Positions 24,014 to 31,949 are shown, counted from the stretch's first letter. The stretch: 39,231 bases of DNA from an uncultured Alistipes sp. (GCA_904502005.1 CAJGDC010000015.1:1-39231), one strand, 5' to 3'. Translations and numbers: made by a program. Notes: generated from the letters alone by a model not told the origin.

Positions 24014-25012
24014 CTATTTTGCCATCATGGTTTCGCGAACCTTAGCCTCTACCTCGGCACGGATCTCCTCGTTGGCTGTGAGGAAATCCTTTACGGCATC
24101 TCTACCCTGTCCAATCTTGGTCTCTCCGTATGAGAACCAAGAGCCGGACTTCTTGATAATTCCGTAGTCCACTGCAAGGTCAATAATCTCGCCAAGCTTA
24201 GAGATTCCCTCGCCAAACATGATGTCAAACTCTGCTTTCTTGAATGGAGGTGCTACTTTGTTCTTTACAACCTTAACGCGTGCGCGTGCTCCGAGCTGCT
24301 CCTCGCCATCCTTGATTACAGATGTGCGGCGAATATCAATTCGTACGCTGGCATAGAACTTTAGCGCGTTACCTCCGGTTGTAGTCTCAGGGTTGCCATA
24401 TACAACGCCAATCTTGTCACGTAACTGGTTGATGAAGATGCAGACGGTCTTGGTCTTAGATATGCTTGCAGTGAGCTTTCTTAGTGCCTGCGACATTAAT
24501 CGTGCCTGTAATCCCATCTTTGAGTCACCCATCTCGCCCTCAATCTCGGCCTTTGGGGTTAGAGCGGCAACTGAGTCGATGACAATAATATCTATTGCGC
24601 TTGAGCGAATAAGAGAGTCGGCAATTTCAAGTGCTTGCTCGCCATTATCTGGCTGTGAAATAAGTAGATTCTCAACATCTACGCCCAACTTCTGTGCATA
24701 GTAGCTGTCAAAGGCGTGCTCGGCATCGATAAATGCAGCAATGCCACCCTGCTTTTGAGCCTCTGCAATGGCGTGAATGGCCAATGTGGTCTTACCTGAT
24801 GACTCAGGGCCATAAATCTCAATAACACGACCTTTAGGATATCCGCCTACGCCAAGGGCAACGTCAAGGGTGATAGAGCCAGATGGAATAACGGGTATAT
24901 CTGTAACCTGCTCGCTGCTCATGCGCATGATGGAACCGCGACCAAAGTCCTTCTCGATTTTATCCATCACCGCCTTTAGTACTTTCAGTTTCTCTGGATT
25001 AACTTCTGCCAT
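24014..25012 (-). CDS. recA: Recombinase RecA
   Basis: The DNA strand-exchange ATPase of homologous recombination and SOS signalling, 332 residues. Walker A is GPESSGKTTLAIH, Walker B the IIVIDSVAAL strand, and the family signature MGLQARLMSQALRKLT, FINQLRDKIGVVYGNPETTT and GGNALKFYASVRIDIRR (with the L2 loop between) are all intact. It is a little shorter than the E. coli protein: the acidic C-terminal tail is reduced, ending KVRETMMAK. It heads the operon recA-spoT-hypothetical-HIT. A degenerate box TACTTTCG (25068-25075) may be its -7 element; I saw no obvious LexA-like palindrome. Confidence 0.98.
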   Translation of the reverse strand: MAEVNPEKLKVLKAVMDKIEKDFGRGSIMRMSSEQVTDIPVIPSGSITLDVALGVGGYPKGRVIEIYGPESSGKTTLAIHAIAEAQKQGGIAAFIDAEHAFDSYYAQKLGVDVENLLISQPDNGEQALEIADSLIRSSAIDIIVIDSVAALTPKAEIEGEMGDSKMGLQARLMSQALRKLTASISKTKTVCIFINQLRDKIGVVYGNPETTTGGNALKFYASVRIDIRRTSVIKDGEEQLGARARVKVVKNKVAPPFKKAEFDIMFGEGISKLGEIIDLAVDYGIIKKSGSWFSYGETKIGQGRDAVKDFLTANEEIRAEVEAKVRETMMAK

Positions 25013-25141
25013 AACTTTTCTATTTTTTTATATTATATTACTCAATTTCAAACATCTGCTTTGCCAACGAAAGTAGCAAAAGAGAGCTAATAAATAAAAC
25101 ACAAATCATTTTGCACTCAAAGTTAAGATTTTTTTTTCAAA

Positions 25142-25351
25142 TTACCAAGTCATTATAGTCTCAATCTGTCCCTCAAGCTCCTCTTGAGTGCGATTAAGAC
25201 GTGTTCTGCAGCTCGGACAGAAAATAGGCGCTTCGGTCTCGATACTACACTCGCACCCTACGCAGGCACGAATAACACCAAAGTCATCATCTGCAATGTG
25301 TAAAAACTCGGTTCCGCAATGCTTGCACTTAATCTTGTAACTAGCTCCCAT
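25142..25351 (-). CDS. Small zinc-ribbon protein
   Basis: 69 residues with three Cys pairs: CKHCGTEF, CVGCEC and CPSC. They could bind one or two zinc ions in a rubredoxin-like knuckle fold. The rest is charged, with an acidic C-terminal helix (TQEELEGQIETIM). No known catalytic residues are visible, so a role in nucleic-acid or protein binding is only a guess. It lies 33 bp after a 27-residue peptide gene on the same strand; they seem to form a small transcript of their own, upstream of recA's promoter region. Confidence 0.7.
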   Translation of the reverse strand: MGASYKIKCKHCGTEFLHIADDDFGVIRACVGCECSIETEAPIFCPSCRTRLNRTQEELEGQIETIMTW

Positions 25352-25384
25352 AATTTTAAGGTTTTAATGGTTTTACTCTAATTT

Positions 25385-25468
25385 TTATCTACTCCAACTA
25401 TCGCTGCCGTTGCAAATTGTCCCTAAAACGTTAGCGATCATAGCGATGAATACTAATATTGTAAACAT
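25385..25468 (-). CDS. 27-residue hydrophobic peptide
   Basis: A short frame ATG(25468)-TAA reading MFTILVFIAMIANVLGTICN and seven more polar residues. It has one hydrophobic stretch of about 18 residues, so it could be a single-span membrane miniprotein. It is preceded by a TTACTTTG box (25499-25506) and followed by the zinc-ribbon gene. It could be a true miniprotein, an upstream leader peptide, or chance; the hydrophobic pattern and the promoter just before it favour a real product. Confidence 0.4.
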   Translation of the reverse strand: MFTILVFIAMIANVLGTICNGSDSWSR

Positions 25469-25498
25469 AATAGTTGTTCATTTATTGGTTTCCGAGTG

Positions 25499-25535
25499 CA
25501 AAGTAATTGCCATTTTGTGACAGGTTGTGTCACAA
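25499..25535 (-). promoter_or_regulatory. Promoter with overlapping palindromic operator
   Basis: Minus strand TTACTTTG (25499-25506; one mismatch to the -7 consensus) is followed outward by a perfect 7-bp dyad TTGTGAC-N7-GTCACAA (25515-25535), which covers where the -33 box would be. This is the position of a repressor or activator site for the peptide/zinc-ribbon transcript. Confidence 0.45.
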
Positions 25536-25556
25536 GAAAAAATAGTGCAAAAAAAA

Positions 25557-25579
25557 TGTGCAACTTTTTCTGTTGCACA
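25557..25579 (-). terminator. Terminator of the radical-SAM-system lipoprotein gene
   Basis: A perfect 8-bp stem TGTGCAAC/GTTGCACA (25557-25564 with 25572-25579) with a 7-nt loop and T8 following on the minus strand, 29 bp after the stop at 25608. Confidence 0.88.
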
Positions 25580-25607
25580 CTGTTTTTCTCTATATTTTCA
25601 AAAAAAT

Positions 25608-25994
25608 CTACTTCTTTCGTAATGTAATATTTGTATATAGGTGAGTTGCGCTTGTGGCTATATCGGCGTTATTGAAGTACTCGCCATTCTCTTTGCCGTC
25701 AATATCTTCAAAATCGACCCTTGTAGAGGCTTCAAAATGGTGGGAAAAGTGGTACCTTCCCTCGCTGTCTGTGGTTGTGCTGATCTCTAAAGTGGGTACG
25801 CTAACTTTAATGCCTGGTATGGGTGCATTTGTGTCGCTGCCATATACCACTCCGCTGATGTCGTCAAATGGTGTAGGATCCATCTCATAGTCAGCCGTTG
25901 GCACGCCGTAGCAGGCTGTGAATAATGGCGATGCTGAAAAACCGAGCATATATATCGCTGCTCGCTTGAGTTTGGATTTGAACGGCTCTTTCAT
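25608..25994 (-). CDS. Putative lipoprotein of the radical SAM/lipoprotein system, carboxypeptidase-regulatory-like
   Basis: A 128-residue exported protein: charged N-terminus, hydrophobic segment, then a candidate lipobox FTAC (Cys28) and directly after it YGVPTADYEM. The string Cys-Tyr-Gly-x-Pro-x-Ala-Asp-Tyr is characteristic of the Bacteroidota lipoprotein family found beside a radical SAM protein. The rest is a CarboxypepD_reg-like beta-sandwich (ISGVVYGSDTNAPIPGIKVS, TTTDSEGRYHFSHHF). No radical SAM gene is in the window, so this is an orphan member or the partner lies elsewhere. It is monocistronic, with a clear promoter and terminator. Confidence 0.8.
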   Translation of the reverse strand: MKEPFKSKLKRAAIYMLGFSASPLFTACYGVPTADYEMDPTPFDDISGVVYGSDTNAPIPGIKVSVPTLEISTTTDSEGRYHFSHHFEASTRVDFEDIDGKENGEYFNNADIATSATHLYTNITLRKK

Positions 25995-26021
25995 AGTTGC
26001 ACAGGCTTGTGTTAGACTCTA

Positions 26022-26053
26022 CAAAGCTAAATAAAAATCCCCTATAAAGCAAA
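26022..26053 (-). promoter_or_regulatory. Promoter of the radical-SAM-system lipoprotein gene
   Basis: Minus strand TAGCTTTG (26022-26029) with TTTG at 26050-26053 and 20 nt between. The -33 box lies inside the terminator hairpin of the gene before it. Confidence 0.6.
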
Positions 26054-26065
26054 TTTTATAGGGGA
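26038..26065 (-). terminator. Terminator of the CotH-like gene
   Basis: An 11-bp perfect stem TCCCCTATAAA/TTTATAGGGGA (26038-26048 with 26055-26065), followed on the minus strand by TTTTTAT. Confidence 0.88.
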
Positions 26066-26090
26066 AATATGTAAAGTAAACTTTACTTTT

Positions 26091-27554
26091 CTATTTAGGC
26101 ATTGATGCTGAGCGAACTCTGAACCAGTTGGTATTAGCATCGGTAGACTCCCAAAGGCGATACTCAGAGTGGTTGCCCCAGCCGGCTGGGCGATCCTTAA
26201 TCTTGGTATCCTCGCCAGTGTCGTTGTCTACGTATTTGCTAATCATTGAGTGCCAGCCCTTTATGCGTGCAATAGAGGTAGTGTAGTAGAAGTGGCCATT
26301 GCTGCTACAAAGCTCTTTAAGTGCATCAATATAAATCTTTTTGTAGTCGTTAAACTGCAGAATCTTGGCAAGCAGTGGAGAGACATCACTATTACCCCAC
26401 TTTAGCGCGTCGTGGCGACCAGAGTCGTTCTGAACACCGCAGTTGTGGCTTGTGCCAAGGGTGTTGTCGTAGTCGTACGGGATGATGTAAAATTTGTAGT
26501 TTGTAGGGTCGGTAGAGTTAAAGTAGATGTAGAAGTTATTGGTATTATTCCAATAGTCATCCCACATGCCCACTGCAACATTTACAGCGTATGTGCGCAG
26601 AAGAAGGTTAATGTCAATAGTCTTGCCCAGCCAGTCGTGGAGCTGCTGACCCTTGAGGTCGCGCAGTTGCTTCATAAAGTGTAATAGCTGACTTTTGGCA
26701 ATGCTTAGGTCGCTGTTTATCTCCTCTACCTCATATGTTGGGTCGTAGTCGTCGCTACTCTCACCCATACTGGCGTTCTTGTCGCGGTCATAGTTGAGCG
26801 AAGCTCCCCAGTTGCACTTCCAAAGGTTACCCTTGTGGTTGCCAAACTTATCTTTGCGCATCTTGAGGTATGTATCGTCAATGGTCTCGTTCATCTCGTA
26901 AATACCATAGTATGCAGGCTTTGCATCGCCCTCTACATGTATCCAAAGGCGACAGTAGCAGTTCTCAATGGCTGTCCAAACGCCAAAGCGGCGGAAAAGG
27001 TCGTAACAGTATATTTCACGACAGTATGCAGCATCGTCTTTGAACCACTTAAGATACATCTTGCGAATACCGCGAATAGTATGCTCCTCGTCCTTGTTGT
27101 ACTTGCGGAAGTTGAATTGGAAGTGGCAGTGTTGCCAATCTGCATTGTCCTTAACGTGGCCGCCATTGCTGTTCTCTGGACGACGACGAGAGGTGTTGCC
27201 CTTTAGACGCACGCCAGCATCATTTACAATGTAGTTCTCACCCTTGAGCTTCATATCTACGTCACAGTGGAAGTACTCCTTGGTATTGCTGTTCTTGTCG
27301 TACTCGGAGAGCATACGATTCCACTCCTTTAATGAAATGGTCATGTGAACTTCGGGTAGAGAACTTAAGTCAAAGACATAACTGCGCTCGTCGCCCCACT
27401 CTACTGGTTTGTCGCTACTGCCTGAGTTGTTATTATCGCCGTTGTTTTCTGTGTTGCCTTGGTTGTTGCCAGGTCTGTTCTCAGCTCGGTCAATATCACT
27501 CTTGCCACATGATACAGTAAGTAGCAGTAGGAGGGTAAATATTACTCTATACAT
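26091..27554 (-). CDS. CotH-kinase-family lipoprotein
   Basis: 487 residues, lipoprotein signal ending LTVSC (Cys16), then an Asn/Gly-rich spacer (about 25-50). The CotH domain follows: MTISLKEWNRML, a beta-strand region with GVRLKGNTSRRRPEN, LKWFKDDAAYCREIYCYDLF, YYGIYEMNETIDDTYLKMRK and the metal-binding-like segment IIPYDYDNTLGTSHNCG. CotH proteins of spore formers are atypical protein kinases; here, in a non-spore-forming group, the protein is exported and its target is unknown. It is translationally coupled to the WYL regulator before it (the regulator's TAA and this ATG share one base). Confidence 0.88.
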   Translation of the reverse strand: MYRVIFTLLLLLTVSCGKSDIDRAENRPGNNQGNTENNGDNNNSGSSDKPVEWGDERSYVFDLSSLPEVHMTISLKEWNRMLSEYDKNSNTKEYFHCDVDMKLKGENYIVNDAGVRLKGNTSRRRPENSNGGHVKDNADWQHCHFQFNFRKYNKDEEHTIRGIRKMYLKWFKDDAAYCREIYCYDLFRRFGVWTAIENCYCRLWIHVEGDAKPAYYGIYEMNETIDDTYLKMRKDKFGNHKGNLWKCNWGASLNYDRDKNASMGESSDDYDPTYEVEEINSDLSIAKSQLLHFMKQLRDLKGQQLHDWLGKTIDINLLLRTYAVNVAVGMWDDYWNNTNNFYIYFNSTDPTNYKFYIIPYDYDNTLGTSHNCGVQNDSGRHDALKWGNSDVSPLLAKILQFNDYKKIYIDALKELCSSNGHFYYTTSIARIKGWHSMISKYVDNDTGEDTKIKDRPAGWGNHSEYRLWESTDANTNWFRVRSASMPK

Positions 27555-28453
27555 TACTTTAAGTATTTATTTATATAATTTGTTATATAATCTTTTAATT
27601 CAGGAGATTCGCTTATGTCTATATCGTCTAAAAGACCTGTCACAAAGCGGGCTACACCTTGTAGATTTGCAACCTTGCATTCGAGTAGCCAGCGACTGTC
27701 GTTTAGTTGTGTAATATATCTTTCGGAGAGAGGATACTCCTCCATAATTAGATTGTAAGCAAGTCGACCGAGGTGTAGTTTTATGGGTATCAGCTCGGCG
27801 TTTGGCTGTGCAATCATGCGAAAAATGTCGATAAATCCTTCGCGGTGCTGCTCTGTGTGTTGCCAAGCGGTTGATGTAGTCTCTACGGAGTCAATACGTG
27901 CAGTCTTGAAAATCTTACACTTGCCATCCTCGGTGTCGTAGCACCATACATTAACATAATTTGTTGTAAAGGCAAAAGGCTCTACGCGGCGGTCGCGTAT
28001 AGAGTGTGACGATTGATAGTTGTGTAGTATAACCTGCTGTTTATTCTCAATGGCCTCAATGAGCGAATGGACATTGCTTGAATTGCGACCTTTGACAATC
28101 GTATCGGCAAGGGTACGGCTGTCGTATACAGAGTATAGTTTGCGTTTAAGATTCTGCTTGAGCAGGTTTGTATCGTCAATACTCTCAATAGCACGGCGAA
28201 GAATCACAGCCTCCTCCTCGGTGAAGTGCACCAACTGGGATATATCCTTGAAATGTGGTGACTCTTTGTCAAGGCGAATACATCCCCTACTCTTTTTGAT
28301 TACAAAGCCGGCCTCACGGAAGCTATCAATGTAGCGGTAGATTGTACGACGTGACATATCGAGTCGTTCGGCAATATCATCTACCGAGTACTCGACGTTT
28401 GCTGTTAGTAGCTTCATAAGGCGAAGCAATCTTTCGAGCTTTGGCTGGTCCAT
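27554..28453 (-). CDS. HTH/WYL-domain transcriptional regulator
   Basis: 299 residues: an N-terminal winged HTH of the HTH_11/DeoR type (LLRLMKLLTANVEYSVDDIA, LDMSRRTIYRYIDSFREAGF), a middle helical part and a WYL-type C-terminal sensor region (about 130-220) that includes RRVEPFAFTTNYVNVWCYDT and KIFKTARIDSVETT. The last 60 residues are a WYL C-terminal extension. WYL proteins often sense nucleotides or nucleic acids; the ligand here is unknown. It overlaps the CotH gene by one base and so probably controls that operon. Its -7 box (28459-28466) is only 5 nt from the ATG. Confidence 0.92.
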   Translation of the reverse strand: MDQPKLERLLRLMKLLTANVEYSVDDIAERLDMSRRTIYRYIDSFREAGFVIKKSRGCIRLDKESPHFKDISQLVHFTEEEAVILRRAIESIDDTNLLKQNLKRKLYSVYDSRTLADTIVKGRNSSNVHSLIEAIENKQQVILHNYQSSHSIRDRRVEPFAFTTNYVNVWCYDTEDGKCKIFKTARIDSVETTSTAWQHTEQHREGFIDIFRMIAQPNAELIPIKLHLGRLAYNLIMEEYPLSERYITQLNDSRWLLECKVANLQGVARFVTGLLDDIDISESPELKDYITNYINKYLK

Positions 28454-28458
28454 CGTGA

Positions 28459-28466
28459 CAAAGATA
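28459..28466 (-). promoter_or_regulatory. -7 box of the WYL regulator operon
   Basis: Minus strand TATCTTTG, 5 nt from the ATG at 28453. Immediately upstream comes the T tract of the dnaA terminator; no -33 box is visible at the normal distance. Confidence 0.5.
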
Positions 28467-28473
28467 ATAAAAA

Positions 28474-28495
28474 ATCGGCATATTGCTATGCCGAT
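28474..28495 (-). terminator. dnaA terminator overlapping its stop codon
   Basis: A perfect 9-bp stem ATCGGCATA/TATGCCGAT (28474-28482 with 28487-28495), loop of 4, followed by T5 on the minus strand. The TAG stop of dnaA (28486-28488) lies inside the hairpin. Confidence 0.85.
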
Positions 28496-29901
28496 ACAAT
28501 TTTTTCAAGGTCTTCAACTTGTAGCTTGAAGGCTTGATCTGTCTCCATCAGGTTGGTGATTGTTTTGCACGAGTGGAGAACTGTTGCATGGTTGCGACCA
28601 CCCAGTGCGGTACCTATAGCTGTCAGAGGAATCTTTGTCAGCTGTTTGGCGAGATACATCGCAATTTGGCGAGCAATAGCCACCTCGCGAGTTCTCTCGG
28701 CTGAGAGTAGGCGCTCCTTGTCAACATTCATCTGCTCGCAGATGGTGTCGATAATGTGGTCAATAGTTATCTCCTTCTGGTAGAGTGAGATATATCCCTT
28801 CAAAATCTCCTTAGCCAAAGATATTGTAATCTTCTTACCCATAAACGAGGTATTTGCAACAAGTGATGAAATTGCACCCTCAATCTCGCGAATATTTGCA
28901 GAGATATTATCGGCAAGGTAGTTGATTACATCGGTTGGTATCTCAGCACCGAGACGTGTAGCCTTGGCCTTGATAATCTTAATCTTGGTCTGGTAGTCAG
29001 GAATGTTGATTTGCGCTGATAGACCCCACTTAAAACGTGTGAGCAGTCGCTCCTCAATATCCTTCAACTCTACAGGTGGTTTATCAGATATAAGCACAAG
29101 TTGCTTTCCGGACATCTGCAGATGGTTGAAGATGTTGAAGAAGGCATTCTGTGTGCCTGGCTTACCAGAGAGCTCCTGAATATCGTCAAGAATAAGTACA
29201 TCTACACCCTGATAGAAGTGGATGAAGTTTGGAATATTCTTCTCGATAGTCGCTGCCTGGAACTGAGACTGGAACTTACTCATAGCCACGTAGAGAACCT
29301 GCAACTCCGGGTGACGCATGCTAATCTCGTTACCGATAGCCTGAGCAACGTGAGTCTTACCCAATCCTGAATCACCATATATATATAGTGGGTTGAATGG
29401 GGTGCTGTTACCTGGGTTTACAGCTACAGCCATACTTGCAGAGCGCACAAGACGATTGCACTCACCCTCGATAAAAGTTTCAAAGGTGTAGTTGTGGTTT
29501 AGCTGTGGGTCAAACCTCGGTGTAGTTTTTTGAACAATTCCTGGGATTATTAAGCCAGGATTTTGTATATTTGCAGGGTTGATACGAGTTGGAACACTCT
29601 GACTCGAGCTGTTTGTTGCTGACTGGATAGTCTGCTGTTCGCTCTTTGGCACTGCATAGCAGAGACGTGTTTGACAACCAAAAGTCTGTGCGATAAGAGG
29701 ACGTAATACGTTGATGTAACGCTCCTCAATCTGGTCTACAAACGATTTGCTAGGTACACGCAGACGCAACTTTGAACCATCGAACTCAAGAGGTACGATG
29801 GGAAGAAACCATTTAGCAAACTCCTCAGCAGAGGTTTGTGCCTGTATTTGACTCAGGCAGTTTTGCCAGGCGTCTTTGTATGCGACTGTAGTTGTGTGCA
29901 T
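28486..29901 (-). CDS. dnaA: Chromosomal replication initiator DnaA
   Basis: The AAA+ initiator of replication, 471 residues. Domain I is AWQNCLSQIQAQTSAEEFAK onward, domain II a Gln/Ser-rich linker (about 88-125), domain III has Walker A YIYGDSGLGKTHVAQ, Walker B VLILDDIQE, sensor and arginine-finger regions (LLTRFKWGLS), and domain IV the DNA-binding signature ALGGRNHATVLHSCKT. Everything is intact. No dnaN or recF is adjacent, which is normal in many Bacteroidota, where dnaA is not a reliable marker of the origin. A DnaA-box-like sequence lies over its presumed promoter. Confidence 0.98.
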   Translation of the reverse strand: MHTTTVAYKDAWQNCLSQIQAQTSAEEFAKWFLPIVPLEFDGSKLRLRVPSKSFVDQIEERYINVLRPLIAQTFGCQTRLCYAVPKSEQQTIQSATNSSSQSVPTRINPANIQNPGLIIPGIVQKTTPRFDPQLNHNYTFETFIEGECNRLVRSASMAVAVNPGNSTPFNPLYIYGDSGLGKTHVAQAIGNEISMRHPELQVLYVAMSKFQSQFQAATIEKNIPNFIHFYQGVDVLILDDIQELSGKPGTQNAFFNIFNHLQMSGKQLVLISDKPPVELKDIEERLLTRFKWGLSAQINIPDYQTKIKIIKAKATRLGAEIPTDVINYLADNISANIREIEGAISSLVANTSFMGKKITISLAKEILKGYISLYQKEITIDHIIDTICEQMNVDKERLLSAERTREVAIARQIAMYLAKQLTKIPLTAIGTALGGRNHATVLHSCKTITNLMETDQAFKLQVEDLEKIVSA

Positions 29902-29988
29902 ATTGTTGATTGTCAGTCAGTTGTAATATTGGGTAAGTGTGTCTCAAGTGGCTCTTTAATCATGAGCCTTGTTTTGACAATGCAAAGT

Positions 29989-29997
29989 TGTGAATAA
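29989..29997 (-). promoter_or_regulatory. DnaA-box-like site in the dnaA promoter region
   Basis: Minus strand TTATTCACA matches the DnaA box consensus TTATNCACA and lies about 90 bp before the dnaA start, touching the likely -7 box. One such 9-mer is expected about once by chance in a window of this size, so its position rather than its sequence is the argument. Confidence 0.35.
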
Positions 29998-30118
29998 ATT
30001 TATATTAAAAAAAACCTACACCCTATTGTTTATTTGATTTTTTATTTTATAGAAAAACGGAGCGAAAAATAGATGTAAAATTTAACTCGCTGATAATGAA
30101 TAATAGAAAAAATTTCAC

Positions 30119-30126
30119 TATATTTG
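30119..30126 (+). promoter_or_regulatory. -7 box of the phosphohexomutase gene
   Basis: TATATTTG followed by C, a perfect match; leader about 75 nt. The -33 region is not clear. Confidence 0.5.
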
Positions 30127-30206
30127 CATTATGGGAATTTAAGTATCAACAATACTTTTGGTATAAGAAAAACCTATATTAAAACTAAATAATAAAAAAT
30201 TCTAAA

Positions 30207-31949
30207 ATGAGCAATTTAGATCAATTAGTACAGTCAAAGGCTCAGTCGTGGCTTGATGGAGATTACGACGAGGCTACAAAGGCGCAGGTGCGTCATCTTA
30301 TGGAGAACGACCATAATGAGTTGGTCGAGAGTTTCTATAAGGATTTGGAGTTTGGAACAGGTGGTTTGCGCGGTATTATGGGTGTAGGTACAAATCGTAT
30401 GAATAACTACACTGTGGGTTTTGCTACTCAGGGTCTTGCTAACTATCTGAAAATCAATTTCCCTGGTGAGGAGATTAAGGTGGCTATCGCTCACGATTCT
30501 CGTAACAACTCTCGCACATTTGCCGAGCGTGTAGCTGATATTTTTGCTGCAAATAACTTCAAGGTATACCTTTTTGATGCACTTCGTCCTACTCCGGAGC
30601 TCAGTTTTGCTATCCGTGAGCTTGGTTGTCAGAGTGGTGTTATGGTTACCGCTTCACACAACCCTAAGGAGTATAATGGATATAAGGCTTACTGGGCTGA
30701 TGGCTCACAGGTTACCTCTCCGCACGATGTTAATATTATAAAGGAGGTTGAGAAGATTACAGAGGTTAGTCAGGTGCTTACCGGTGGCAACCCTGAGAAT
30801 ATCACTATTCTTGGTGAGGAGTTTGATCAGAAATATCTTGCTGCTATCAAGGCCCTCTCGCTCTCTCCTGAGTGCGTGGCAAATAATGCAGATATGAAGA
30901 TTGTCTACACTCCACTTCACGGTGCTGGTGTAAATCTTGTTCCTGCTTCGCTTGCAAACTTTGGTTTTAAGAATGTAATTACTGTAAAAGAGCAGTGCGT
31001 TCTTGATGGTAACTTCCCTACTGTTGCCTCTCCAAACCCTGAGGAGCGTAAGACTATGCAGATGGCTATCGACCTTGCGCAGGCAGAGAACGCAGACCTT
31101 GTTCTTGCAACAGATCCAGACTCAGACCGCCTTGGTGTTGCTCTGAGAACTGGTAAGGGTGACTATGTTCTTCTTAATGGTAACCAGACACTTGTCCTTA
31201 TTATGTGTTATCAGCTTACTCGTTGGGCAGAGCTTGGCCTTATTAAGGAGGGTGACTATGTTGTCAAGACTATCGTTACCTCTATGATGCCAGATGCAGT
31301 AGCTGCACACTACGGTGTTAAGTGTTACAACTGCCTCACTGGATTTAAGTACATCGCAAAGATTATCCGCGAGCAGGAGGGTAAGCACACCTATATCGGT
31401 GGTGGTGAGGAGTCATTTGGTTATCTTGCCGGCTCTTATGTACGTGATAAGGATGGTGTATCTGCTTGCTCACTCGCTGCAGAGGCAGCTGCTTGGTGCC
31501 GCGATACAAAGGGTATGACTCTCTATGAGTGGTTGCAGGACCTCTATGTTAAGTTTGGCTTCTACCGCGAGAGCCTTGTAAATGTTGTTCGTAAGGGTAA
31601 GGATGGTGCAGAGCAGATTCAGAATATGATGATTCAGTTCCGTGAAAACCCTCCAAAGACAATCCTTGGCTCGCCAGTAGTTCAGGTTTACGACTATAAG
31701 ACCCTTGAGGTTCTTGATACAGTCTCTGGCGTTAAGTCGGCTATTGAGGGCATTGAGGATAAGAGTAACGTTCTTCAGTGGGTAACTGCTGATGGTACAA
31801 AGGTCTCTGTTCGCCCTTCTGGTACCGAGCCAAAGATTAAGTTCTACTTCGGTGTTAAGGCTACCCTGCCATCTGTAGATCAGTTCGATGAGGTTCAGGC
31901 AGCTCTTGATGCTAAGATGGAGGCGATTAAGGCAGAGCTCAACTTATAA
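30207..31949 (+). CDS. Phosphoglucomutase/phosphomannomutase (alpha-D-phosphohexomutase)
   Basis: Interconverts sugar 1- and 6-phosphates, most likely glucose or mannose phosphates. The 580 residues have all four domains: an N-terminal DEATKAQVRHLM helix region and FGTGGLRGIMGVGTNRMN, the active-site phosphoserine loop VTASHNPKEYNGYKAYWADG, the metal loop LATDPDSDRLGVAL, the sugar-binding GGGEESFGYLAG and the phosphate-binding RPSGTEPKIKFYFG. The length and sequence fit the PgcA-like group common in Bacteroidota. It is monocistronic with its own promoter and strong terminator. Confidence 0.96.
   Translation: MSNLDQLVQSKAQSWLDGDYDEATKAQVRHLMENDHNELVESFYKDLEFGTGGLRGIMGVGTNRMNNYTVGFATQGLANYLKINFPGEEIKVAIAHDSRNNSRTFAERVADIFAANNFKVYLFDALRPTPELSFAIRELGCQSGVMVTASHNPKEYNGYKAYWADGSQVTSPHDVNIIKEVEKITEVSQVLTGGNPENITILGEEFDQKYLAAIKALSLSPECVANNADMKIVYTPLHGAGVNLVPASLANFGFKNVITVKEQCVLDGNFPTVASPNPEERKTMQMAIDLAQAENADLVLATDPDSDRLGVALRTGKGDYVLLNGNQTLVLIMCYQLTRWAELGLIKEGDYVVKTIVTSMMPDAVAAHYGVKCYNCLTGFKYIAKIIREQEGKHTYIGGGEESFGYLAGSYVRDKDGVSACSLAAEAAAWCRDTKGMTLYEWLQDLYVKFGFYRESLVNVVRKGKDGAEQIQNMMIQFRENPPKTILGSPVVQVYDYKTLEVLDTVSGVKSAIEGIEDKSNVLQWVTADGTKVSVRPSGTEPKIKFYFGVKATLPSVDQFDEVQAALDAKMEAIKAELNL

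Larger units (their letters stand above)
29902..30206. other. Divergent region between dnaA and the phosphohexomutase gene
   Basis: 305 bp, AT-rich, no gene. Minus strand: a degenerate -7 box CAACTTTG (29983-29990) for dnaA overlaps a DnaA-box-like TTATTCACA (29989-29997). Plus strand: TATATTTG at 30119-30126 for the mutase, and in its leader a small perfect hairpin AAGTAT/ATACTT (30141-30146 with 30152-30157). Confidence 0.55.

Noticed and set aside
25515..25535. CRP-type site (TGTGA-N6-TCACA)
   Set aside because: The half-sites match but the gap between TGTGA and TCACA is 9, not 6; better described as an unassigned dyad.
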